Source: Euborellia annulipes
Taxonomy: Eukaryota > Arthropoda > Insecta > Dermaptera > Anisolabididae
Length of the DNA: 64,000 bases
NCBI GenBank assembly: GCA_023213315.1
Contig: JAKCPI010000989.1
Span: 86,632 to 150,631 of the forward strand
Direction of reading: 5' to 3'
Shown: in pieces, positions 34,601 through 45,200 of the stretch
Numbering within the stretch: position 1 is the first letter of the stretch
Layout: every line of letters starts with the position of its first letter
The notes under the pieces: generated by a model
What the model saw: only the letters and a program-made list of their open reading frames with translations
Databases searched by the model: none
What the model was told of the DNA's origin: nothing
Position numbers and translations under genes: made by a program

Positions 34601-36045
34601 GAGAGAGCGAGAAGAATGATCTGTAAAACAAACTGTAAAATTTTCGTGCTCCAAGAGGCATTAGCCTCAGAGCAAATAAAAATCTATCTATCTATCTATT
34701 TCGATTATCGAAAAAAGAGACATTTTACAGACTTTTTGGCTAAAAAAGAATAGACTTTTAATGTGACTTTTTTGCAAAAATATGAGGCTTTTTTCCGCTC
34801 TCCCGCTGTCATGACTCATGACATTCAAATCTGTTTTTGTTAATATATTGATAGATAATTATTATTTAATAGTTGCGGGATGAGATTTTTTAATAAAAAA
34901 CCAAACTCATATAATGCCTGGTTAAAATTACAGTCTATTGGGTGTTGTTTGACAAAACTTCAACTTTTTCAAAGCTCTAGCTAGTTCAAATATGTAAAAA
35001 TTATTTAGAATATGTGAGGTTTCACTAAGTTGTAAATGAAAGAAATATTGAATTTCTAAATCGATATATTTCGGGCTATTAACCCATCTTCAGGAGTACA
35101 TATGAGTGACTAAAATATGAGTGAATAAAAGAATAGATGCTACCAAGTAGGCTTGGGTAGGAGTGGGGGGAGGAGTTGGGGAAATTTGTGAATGTTTGCT
35201 TGAAACTAGGAGGGTTGCCTCTTCTAGGAAGGACTTTTAATTTGCTGGGCCTTTGGCTGGCTTACACAATGGCATTCACTTTAACTTTAGTTGACCCAGC
35301 AAATTAAAGTTCTTCCTAGAAGAGGCAACCCCTCCATAGGCAACCCTAGTCTCAAGCAAACATTCACAAATTTCCCCCACTCCTACCCAAGCCTACTTGG
35401 TAGCATCTATTCTTTTATTCACTCAGTGACATCAGGGGGTGGACAGCTCTACGGGAAGAATTTCCGCAAGTTTTTATTTAGTTACACAAAGGTACTGCAA
35501 GAGAGCACCACTGGGCTGTCTGAAATAGTTCAAAATTTACTCCATAGATGTCGCTCTGTTCGCTGTCTCCAGGCCAGGGAGTTTTGATTGTCATTTTCAA
35601 AAGCAAAGTTAATTTCAGGATTGTATGATCTGTGTTACGGTCTTTTTCAATATATAAGATTTTTCATAAACATTTTTTAAAATAATATTTCTTGGTGTTA
35701 TTCTTAATACCAATATTATATATGACCATATTCTTAACACAGAAAAGAATCGATCCATTGTCAAGAGAAGCCCTACAAAAATCTTATCTGAAAAGAAATG
35801 GGGTTATTTATTTTGATTTCCTACAAAAGATAAATTTTTTACAATTTATAATAAATTATTATTGGTTCAGAGGTAGAGTATTAACTGCTGATACCAAAGG
35901 TCAAGGGTTCACATCTAGCATCATATAGAGACGGGGTCTAAATGGCCTCTTATGCCGTAAAAGACCTTAAACTTAATCGAATAAAAAAAAATTAAAATAA
36001 TTAAATAAATAAATAATTCATAAAAAAAATTTATGAATTTCATTC

Positions 36046-36077
<32 letters not shown>

Positions 36078-37229
36078 CATGTCGAAAAATTCTTTAAAAT
36101 ATCTAAGTTATTTGAGATACAAATTTAGAGACACTATTTGTCCTTAATTTGATTTCGTTTAAAAAAAAATTAAAAGTAGGCCTAACAGTCGCAAATTAAG
36201 TAGCTTAAAAAGGTATGTGAAAATAACAAAACAAGTGTACGCGAGAGTAAAATGGTAGAATTTGCAAACAACGAATTCGAACGAGCTTGAGTTCAAAACC
36301 CATCTGGGTGAGTTTTTTTCCACCGCTTACTGTTTAGTTGGAACTGCGGCCATAGAGAGCGTTAATTTGACACAAAATTTATGTTTAATTTTTGCGCGCA
36401 AAGTTAGTTCGCAGAAACTTCTGTAAGAGGGCGTAAAAACTTGCGGACAACTTTTAACATGGAGCTGTCCAATCTTGATATATGTATGATCTGTGAGTGA
36501 CATGTACTCGTGAAGATGGGTTAATAGCCCGAAATATATCGAGTTAGAAATTCAATATTTCTTTCATTTACAACTTAGTGAAACCTCACATATTCTAAAT
36601 AATTTTTACTTATAAATATGTTTCACGGAAAACCTACACCACTTTCCCTCCAAACTATAGTTCAAATACATTCATTATTCTGTTATTATTTAATAAGTAT
36701 AATTCAAATTTTAAGCTCACAAGATCCTTTTCATAAATAGCTTTCTGCTGTTGTAGTTCTAGCTCTTGATCCATTGCCAGATCTGTCATACTGTCATCTT
36801 CATCCTCATCTTCTTCTTTGTCTATTTCTTTACAGGCTTTTTCCTAAACAAATTTTTAATCCTTTAAAAACTGTTTTATTTTTATATATATATATATATA
36901 AATATATAATATAAATAATTACCACATCGAATTTCTCCCAAGCGGAATAATCGGATGAAGAAATTTTTTTTTCTTTCTTTTTCTCATGATCATTTTTTTT
37001 CGGCCTCTTTTTATTCCTAACAGCTGGTGTAACCTAAACATTAAACATTTTTAAAATATTGAAAAAGTTTTAAAATATGAAATCTAATTACAGCGATAGG
37101 TAATTCTTTTCCAGAAATTTCAGCATCTTTTTTCTTCATTTCTTTTTCCCACTGTGAGAGGTCATTAAGAAATTGTCTTGTATCTTCCGCATTCTCTCTC
37201 ACTTGCATTTGAAGTTTAATTGAATCCAT
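31619..37229 (-). CDS. RPAP3: RPAP3, RNA polymerase II-associated protein 3
   Basis: TPR cofactor of the R2TP/HSP90 machinery that assembles RNA polymerase II, snoRNPs and PIKKs. Nine exons: 37229-37092, 37033-36923, 36843-36721, 34077-33950, 33851-33641, 33095-32862, 32820-32563, 31966-31774, 31707-31619, giving 494 aa with all phases closing. Residues 1-46 match the N terminus (LQMQVRENAEDTRQFLNDL). One TPR domain spans about 120-235 (GNLHFRKNEWDKAIESYSRA, KAFYRRGLARMQSG). A charged linker follows, containing PPHLRSK. The RPAP3 C-terminal domain spans about 376-470 (FINEWRNIRN, IDPKNIPKLFNYSLESEILS, GITKVERFQALVLFL). Human RPAP3 (665 aa) has two TPR domains; only one is visible here, as in fly Spaghetti. 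The exon 6 donor (AAA|GTTTGA) is weak. Intron 3 is 2.6 kb of transposon relics. Confidence 0.94.
32095..32400. mobile_element. TTAA-associated MITE (CCGTTAGTC ends)
   Basis: Left end TTTAACCTGCCGTTAGTCGC and right end GTGACTAACGGAAGGTTAAG are imperfect inverted repeats. A TTAA is present at both ends. About 300 bp with a G-run body. RPAP3 intron 7. Superfamily not certain (piggyBac-like target). Confidence 0.55.
33177..33567. mobile_element. TTAA-flanked MITE, GGTGCGCGTCTCG ends
   Basis: Perfect 13-bp inverted ends GGTGCGCGTCTCG are flanked by TTAA (33173-33176 and 33568-33571). 391 bp. The right half (CTTCTATAAGTTGTAGATAT to the end) is also present inside both foldback elements at 39666 and 46841, including the final CGAGACGCGCACCTTAA. 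RPAP3 intron 5. piggyBac-class by target site only. Confidence 0.75.
34275..34705 (+). mobile_element. 5'-truncated non-LTR retrotransposon 3' end
   Basis: A frame at 34393-34581 encodes AFDRSFSVESVRVWNGIPER followed by VRRLRSLAAFK and a stop. The pattern F-S-V-x-x-V-R-x-W-N-x-x-P-E-x-(V/I)-R is the carboxyl end of jockey/CR1/RTE-type reverse transcriptase ORFs. The element ends AATAAAAATC(TATC)n, a simple-repeat tail typical of some non-LTR elements. RPAP3 intron 3, opposite to the gene. Confidence 0.6.
35063..35430. repeat. Palindromic Penelope-type relic
   Basis: A hammerhead-like core on the minus strand (35094-35063, CTGAAGATGGGTTAATAGCC...) is followed by inverted arms 35115-35245 and 35300-35425 (AGATGCTACCAAGTAGGCTT and its complement). 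The centre holds CTGGGCCTTTGGCTGGCTTA. The core block is shared with 4749 and 36511. No coding frame. Confidence 0.5.
35862..35990 (+). repeat. tRNA-derived SINE
   Basis: A-box-like TTGGTTCAGAGGTAGAGTAT, B-box-like AAGGGTTCACATCTAG, then the family tail GTCTAAATGGCCTCTTATGC...AAAAGACCTTAAAC and an A-rich end. RPAP3 intron 3. Confidence 0.65.
36495..36662 (+). repeat. Hammerhead-like core with conserved flank
   Basis: GAAGATGGGTTAATAGCCCG then AAATATATC at 36511-36540, followed by TTAGTGAAACCTCACATATT and ACCTACACCACTTTCCCTCC. The same flank follows the core at 4749 (4815-4895), so a ~165-bp unit is conserved between two introns. RPAP3 intron 3. Confidence 0.55.
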
Positions 37230-37440
37230 TTTTTTAAGACAATATAATCTTTTCTAAATATAAGTTTAAACCAAATTTTACTTTTTTTCTAATCAAAACA
37301 TTGACTGTCTAATAAACTTCATATTATATGAAGCAAAGTTAGCGACAAGATAGCGAAAGAAAAATCATTGAATAAGAATGTTCAATCAAAGCGATTGTCA
37401 AGCAATCTAGAAATTTCTTTTTTTTTAATTTCCTGATCTT

Positions 37441-37600
37441 TTTCGGCATCGAAGGCTATTTAGACTCTATTTATTTCAATTGGATTTGTAGCTAATCCAA
37501 TTGAAATAAATTGTCGCATGAGTCGGGATGCGAACCCGCCAGGAACTCGCGACCCTTGGCTAGAAATTGGGTTTGGCTAAATTCGGCAATGGTTGATAAC
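37441..37600 (-). repeat. tRNA-derived SINE (minus strand)
   Basis: Read on the minus strand: GGCGGGTTCGCATCCCGACT (B box), an internal hairpin made of TTTCAATTGGATT and its complement, then GTCTAAATAGCCTTCGATGC and CGAAAAAGAT. The hairpin position matches that of the copies at 63160 and 63895. Located upstream of RPAP3. Confidence 0.6.
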
Positions 37601-37865
37601 TTACCTACCCCAAAATTAAAATACCTTCTGAACGACATTCACATTTGTTCCCTGTTCCTGACTTGTATCATGCCCAGAGTCTTTTCATTGAAAACAGACT
37701 AATTAGCTTATATATTTTATTATTTTCATTTGATTTTTTTTTCTTGGAAAATCTGTCAATATCAATCAAAAAAATAAATAAAGACAATGAAAGATGGGTT
37801 TTTATAAATTCCCAACAAGAAATTCCACACATAGAGGTAATGTTTCTATTTATTTATTACATGTA

Positions 37866-38056
37866 CAGTGAGGGTCAATCCATGTGTTTTCTACTTGTGA
37901 TTATTTCATTGTTTTTATAAAAGAAAATGAAAATCTTTATTGAAAATTTTCTAAGTTTGAACCATGAAAGTTTCCATTAAAAAATATAGAATTTTTTTTT
38001 TAATTAATGAAAGAAGTAGAAAACGCATGGGTGAGACTTAATATTGTCTCTCACTG
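37866..38056. mobile_element. TA-flanked MITE, CAGTGAGGG family, copy 2
   Basis: Starts CAGTGAGGGTCAATCCATGT and ends with the inverted form (ATATTGTCTCTCACTG), with TA on both sides. It shares CTACTTGTGATTATTTCATT and TTTTATAAAAGAAAATGAAA with copy 1 at 831-1041. Confidence 0.75.
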
Positions 38057-38371
38057 TACATTTATCATATAATGATCTATGAAATAATATGTTAAAACAT
38101 ATATAATTACAATTAAGTAATTAAAATTTAAAAGTAGAAATAAAACTTTATTTGCTGCACCTATACTTGTTCTTTTCCATTCCAATATATAGATAAATGT
38201 AGAATGGGTGGTTGGATAAGAAAAATAAACATACCCCAAACCCTTTCTTTATTGTTCATATCCATCATTTTTAAAATAAATATGTTTTTTTCTTTGATGA
38301 TATTCACTTATCTTAATTATAACACATATTCAAACTCGGAGAGTCCACTTGTGAATGTTGTGTCACTTGTG

Positions 38372-38613
38372 CATGGACGTAGCCAGACATCTTGTTAGGG
38401 GGGGGGGTGCATCCACTCGTTAGGACGCGAGGGGGGCATGCAATTAATATATACATAGATTATAAATTATTTATTATTTTCCTTATATAAGCTCATTTTA
38501 AAAAAATCCACAATGGAAAAATATATATTTGTTTTTAAAAGATAAAAAATTTTCAGGACAAGACAGGGGGGGTCAGACCCCCCCCGGTCCTCCTCCCCCT
38601 GGCTACGCCCATG
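38372..38613. mobile_element. hAT-type MITE, CATGGRCGTAGCCAG family
   Basis: Inverted ends CATGGACGTAGCCAG and CTGGCTACGCCCATG are flanked by an exact 8-bp duplication CACTTGTG (38364-38371, 38614-38621). 242 bp, G- and C-run interior, no frame. Lies in the RPAP3-TBK1 divergent spacer. Confidence 0.85.
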
Positions 38614-38621
38614 CACTTGTG

Positions 38622-39212
38622 AGATTCACTTTTGTTGGTTATCTTAATTAAATAATGTTTTGAGTCATTAAATGAAACAAATTCGATATTTTTATTTGTT
38701 TTCCCTGAGATAAGATGTTTAAAGAGAATTTGATCTTCGTTTCAGTCAAACGGTTGAGCTTAACCTCTGACACTGACAGTTCATTCTAATTATTTTATGT
38801 TTAAAATTTAATGCTATAAAGAATCTTCACTTCTATTGATATTCTTTACGAGCACAATTAATAATATCACAAAATTTTGGCATTTAGGGAGCCTAAATAA
38901 CTCAAAAAACAAACTTAATCATATAAATTCCTATGAAAAATAGTTGATGTATGTCGTGCAGGAACTATTGACTTGTAAACTTGACAGTTCGTTGCAGGTT
39001 CGTTGGAATGACTCATCTCCGTATCATGCATGAGGCGAATATGACGTTTAGATTTTAGATTAGAAAATGTTATGATATTGTAATTATACAAGTTAGAACT
39101 TTTTAATTCATCCAACCGTGACTGATGAGCAGCTTTCATATAGAAAACAAACAAAAAATTTAAATGAACTTTAATCGGCTATCTATGTCTTAAGAATTAA
39201 AAAATATTGGAA
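38622..39212. promoter_or_regulatory. TBK1 upstream region
   Basis: About 0.6 kb of AT-rich sequence before the TBK1 ATG. A minus-strand 79-codon frame here is unrecognised. No TATA box or kappaB-type site could be called with confidence. Confidence 0.3.
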
Positions 39213-42200
39213 ATGTCTTTCCTTCGAGGGTCTGCCAATTATGTCTGGTGCACAACGAGTGTTTTGGGCAAAGGAGCAACGGGGGCAGTTTTCCAAGGCG
39301 TTGACAAAAACAACGGAGAATCTGTGGCTGTCAAGACGTTCAACCAACTTAGTCAGATGAGGCCACATGATGTTCAAATGAGGGAATTTGAAGTACTCAA
39401 AAAGGTATTTTTATTTTTCTTTAAGTAATCACATTATAGTTTAAAAAAAGGAAGAATATTTACTAAACTTTTCTACTTCCAAGACCTTAATACTTTCCCT
39501 TACCTTAGCAATAATTATGCAAAGTTTCATTCAAATAGATTCAGGAATGTAAATGTATAAGACGAAGTATTTAATGAATTTTATGTTGTACTGTCCTTAT
39601 GTATTAACAATGGTGATGATTTCCCATTCAGATGAGTAAGCCTTATTTTCACATATACATATATGTCGTAGACAGATCGTGAAATTAGACAGTTCATGAA
39701 CTGTCTAGACATTTCATGAACTGCAGCCAGATCGTGTAATGGTCAAACAGTTACATGATCTGGCTAAAAATTTTAGACAGTTCATGAAATGCAATTGGGC
39801 CTTAGACAGATCGTGTAATGCTCGAGAATTACATGAAATGTCTAAAATTTTTTAGGCAGTTCATGAACTGCCTAACAGCAGTTTTGCCGATCGTGTACTG
39901 TTTGTAATTTAATGCAATAAATCTAAAAAAAAATTTTATTTTTTCAAAAATCAAAAAAAAGGGCTTCTATAAGTTGTAGACATTTTAAATAGCTTTAATT
40001 AAAAAAAAATTGAGGTAGATAGCTTCAAATTTGTGGCCGCTGGAATCTCCCAAAATTAGAACCCCGAGACGCGCACCTTAACTCAAGATTTACAAAGTGA
40101 GGAAGATTTGGAAAATTTAGTAATCGATAATAATAATAATATTGAAAAAAATTGTCTTTTTTCGAGATCTTTATTTGCTTTACAAACAGTACACGATCGG
40201 CAAAACTGCTGTTAGGCAGTTCATGAACTGCCTAAAAAATTTAAACATTTCATGTAATTCTCAAGCATTACACGATCTGTCTAAAGCCCAATTGCATTTC
40301 ATGAACTGTCTAAAATTTTTAGCCAGATCATGCAACTGTTTGACCATTACACGATCTGGCTGCAGTTCATGAAATGTCTAGACAGTTCATGAACTGTCTA
40401 ATTTCACGATCTGTCTACGACATATATATTAATAACAAACTCTGGGTACTTTATAATGACTGATGAAGGAAAAATTTGACTTGAAACGTCTCAATATTCA
40501 CTAAGTACCAAAAGGCTTTATTTTTAGCTGCTCTTGTCTTCCTTATTTAGAAGATTTACACCCCCTTCATCCAATATATATTAATAGAATTGACCTATTT
40601 TTGTGAATAATTTCATCAAACTAGTCTGATTACCTTTGGTTTCACAAAAGCCACTCACTCAGACTTAGGAGAGCGGACTTGATTTAATATAAACAAAGGA
40701 ACTAGCTAATAGGTAATAAAATGAAACTTTTAAACCAACCTTAATTTTTTATTATAAAACCTCTACGATACAACATTAAGAAATTTTTCGATACTCTTGG
40801 GTAAAAAAGGAAAACATAAAAGATTGGTTTCATTCTTGTATCTGTATATTTATGGGTATAATAATCAATGAATATACATTTCAGGTAAAACATGAAAATA
40901 TCGTAAAACTTCTAGCAATAGAAGATGAACAAGAAGGAAGAGGACGAGTAATTGTCATGGAACTTTGTACTGGAGGAAGTCTTTTTAATATTCTTGACGA
41001 CCCAGAAAACACTTATGGATTGCAGGTTATACCAAAATTAAAACTTTTTTTTCATTAATATACTTACATTGTACGAGAGGGTGTCAAAAAATAATTATTT
41101 TTTTACTAGAAAATTCTGCTTATTTTCAAAATACAACGATTCCAGTATTTAGCAGTAACAGTACATTGCTTATCCATCACAATCGAGAGATAAACAACAA
41201 AATTTCTGGTGTACTCAAGAGACTATCAAAAAGAAGCTTCAGACAGTGGACTGAACGCTGGAATCGTTGTATTTAGTCCGAGGGAGATTAGTAATGGAAT
41301 TGGAATAAAATTAGCCAGTATTTTCTAGTAAAAAAATAATCTCGGTTCATAAAAGTCATTAAAAATGGCAATTGAAAGATGATTCCAATTAATTTTAATG
41401 CAATTTGCTTTAATTCTCTTAATTTATTTTACCCTCAGGAATCAGAATTTTTATTAGTCCTTGACCATTTAACTGCTGGAATTAAACATCTGAGAGACAA
41501 CAATCTTGTTCATAGAGATTTGAAACCCGGCAATATTATGAAATTTATTGCGGAAGATCGTACGTCTATTTTCAAACTTACCGACTTCGGAGCAGCACGG
41601 GAACTTCATGAAGATCAACAATTTCTTTCTTTATATGGCACTGAAGAATATTTACACCCGGATATGTATGAAAGAGCAGTTTTAAAGTAGGTTTTGTCCT
41701 TTTATAGCTAAGCGCAAACCAGAGCGGTGATCAATCGAGCGAACATGCGCCTAGCAAAGCGAGCCAGACGACCAAGCTGGCCACTGCGGCACAAAATTGC
41801 CTCCGTTACCACTCTGGTTTACGCGAAGCTTTAGAAATAAATTGAACAATCAACTTTAACAATACTAATCAGCACATTTCATCCAAAAACATATTTTTTA
41901 CTCATAAATAAATATTTAACGCTTTTCTGGAGGGATAATAACGCAAGTGTAGTTTACAGTTCTTCAGAAAACGTCGTTGAACTTCTGAACATGTGATTGA
42001 AATCACGTAATTTTAATAACCCTCATTCAGCTAAGAAAAGGAATGTTGTTAAATGACATTTTTTGTTCAGTAGTTTACTTAAAAAAGACAAAATTTGCAT
42101 TTGCCTCATTGTTTCAGTCCATCAGAGAAGCGTTATGTTAATAAATATATTTTTAACCAGGGATGTCAAACTCAATTGAGTCCATTCAAGTAGGCATCCA

Positions 42201-45200
42201 CAAATTTTGCACCTAAACTGTTGCATTTATGAAATTAAAAGAGTGAAAGTGTAAGAGTTATAAACATAGGAATCTTACGCATCATACTCATTTTTGTACA
42301 AGATAGTTTATTTTTCACTAATTTGACGGAGATTTAGAAAACCCTAAACCAATAAAAATCCCTCACACGCAGGAACACCATCTCATGACCGACAAAAATT
42401 CATTTTGTCTTGGTCACTTTGCTAAATCAGAATCCTGTCCCTGTGTGCGTCCTGAGTGGATGGAAACAGAAACCCACATTTTTGACCAAACGGACTTTCT
42501 ATATTAACATAAATAAGTAAGAGAAAGTTAAAAAAAAAAACTATTTTAGAACATATCTTTATCTTAATTTACCATTATAAATTACCAAGATGGTTATTTG
42601 TCATTTGTGAGGGGATGGTAGGGGAAGAATACTAAAAACACTTAATTTTTAGAAAAATTGTATTTTATTTTCTTAATATTTTTTAAATAGAGTTTATTCT
42701 TCATGAGGACCATTCCCTTATAAATGACAAGTAACCACCTTGGTAATCTATATTGATTAATAATATCTTGTCCAGTTTCAAAACATCGTCAATTAATTTA
42801 CCATTTTCAAACTCATTTATAATTAGATTAAATCTTTGCTTTATAGGAAACCTGTGGGAAAATCTTTTGGAGCTACTGTCGATCTATGGTCAATTGGTGT
42901 AACTTTATACCATGTGGCAACAGGTCAACTTCCATTTAGACCTTACGGCGGTCGTCGCAATAAAGAAACTATGCATTATATTACTACTAAAAAAGCATCA
43001 GGTGTAATTTCTGGACAACAAACCAGTGAAAATGGACCAATAGAATGGAGCCGTGAATTGCCCTCTCATTGTCAATTAAGCTTTGGCCTACGACAACTCG
43101 TTACTCCTCTTTTGGCAGGCCTTCTTGAAGTGGACACCTCAAGAATGTGGTCATTTGATCGCTTCTTTTCTGAAGTAAATATCATATTTTCTAGTTGTTG
43201 TTTCTTGATGGCTGGATATTATTATATGGGCAGCCAAGGCGAAATATAAAATACAAGTCTATATTTTGTCGACATTTTGAGAGCCGATTGCACTCTTCAT
43301 CAGGACCTACGATCATTCAAACGATTTTATTATAATACACTGAGCGCCAAAGAAAATGTAACACTTTGTTTCTTCTTAAAAAGACCTGCTCTAATCTATC
43401 TTAATGATACTGAAATTTAATAATCATTTAATATAAAATATCTTATACAATTCTAAGTAAATTTAACACATCCATATCATTTTAAGACAAAAATGTCGAA
43501 ATTTTTTTATTAACGCTAAATTACTAAAATTTTAAAATAATCTTTCCATTTCAGTTTTACTCTGTCTGTTTTATTGGAAATTCTTATAAAAACAAAATTT
43601 TTAATTAATATCCAACAAAACATATCGAGATTATGTTAATTTGTCCCACAAATTGAATATCAGCATATTTTTCTTTATTTTATTTAAATTGAATTAAATT
43701 GATTAAAATGATTTGTATTTGTGTTAAATTTACTTAGAAATGTATAAGATATTTATATTTATTATTTTAAATGTTTCTTAAATTAGAGTTTTATTAAGAT
43801 AGATGAAAACAGTTCTTAAGAAACAAAATATTACGTTATTTTGACGCGAAGTGTAAATTATATTTTACACCAGAGTTAACATAAAAAAGTTAAAATAGTT
43901 CCAAGATACATACAAAAATAGCGGTCAAATTGTCAGGTTAGTTGACATGGCGGTGTAGCAACGTTTTAACCAATATATATGTATATATATATATATTCGC
44001 TGAAAAAATTCTCTTTTGCTGTTTCTTTTTTTGTATATTTAAAATAATTTGATAATTAGAGAGGATAATCTTAATTATTTTTATATTTGAATATTAATAT
44101 TAGCTGTTTTTTCCCATTCTTTTATTCCTCTTCTCCCCCCTCCCCCTCTTTACATTTAAGTTTTAATTATATTATATACTGGATGGATAATTATAGGCAG
44201 GAGCAGTCAATAAAAAAAGACTCTGTTTGCTAACGGAGACGTTTCGGTTCTTTTATATAAGAGCCATCTTCAGTCCTTAGTCCTTAATGACTGAAGATCC
44301 ATTCACATCACAGTCACTACTTTTGTTAAAAAATATATATTATACACTTTTGGTTTTTTTAATAATTGATAATTTACATAATTATTCGTTGTTAATATTC
44401 ATAAATATTCATATTTTGTTACAATTTAGGTTAGTAGTTCATCCTCTATCTTGCACTTAAGTTATTATTAGAATAAAATTTTAATTTCAAAATTTCATGA
44501 CTAAAAAATTAAAATAATCTTTTTAAATTTTAGGTTACAGCCGTTTTATCACGACGAATTATCCATGTTTTTCATGTACATCGAGCTCAGCTAATTCATA
44601 TATATTTACACCCTGAAGACCGTCTACAAGAATTCCAAGAATTAATACGTGAACAAGCAGATGTGATTTCAGAAAATCAAATTTTATTATTTCAAGGGAA
44701 GGCTTTAAATTCTTTAATTGAAGAGCAAACTCCTAGTGTTAGCTTTCCAAAAACTGAATCCACTGATCCGATAGTGCTCTTTAGTAATGACAATAACAAT
44801 GTTATTTTAGTGGAAGATTACTTAAAGTAAATAATTAACAAGCTAGAGATTTTTTCTAAAAAATTCCTTAAAATAATGTTTTTTTTTTTTTTTTTTAAGT
44901 GTTTCAACTAAATTTCCAATTTTCTCGTCTTTGGTTTCGGTAGAAAATGATGCAACCGTTGCTAAGCAAGCTTGTTCAGTGGGCCATGCTTGTAAAAGGC
45001 GCATTGAACGTCTTTCACTTGTCAGTCATTTGCTTCACCTTTCTGCCGAACAATTGACAACCAAAGTGATATATGATCTCGAAAAAGTACTCAACAAAGC
45101 AGATAAACTACGAGATTTGATCTCCTCTCTTAAATCTTCAGTTACTGCGATAGACAAGGTTTTTATCAATATTTGAGTAAATCATGATTTTTTACTATCC

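Noticed and set aside
34078..36720. Additional RPAP3 TPR exons in intron 3
   Set aside because: I looked for TPR-like helices with splice sites on the minus strand and saw only transposon relics; left open as a finding and not called.
39666..39908. CRISPR-like array of short repeats
   Set aside because: Repeats are palindromic, directly abutting, of unequal spacing and part of a transposon arm in a eukaryotic intron; there are no spacers of constant length.
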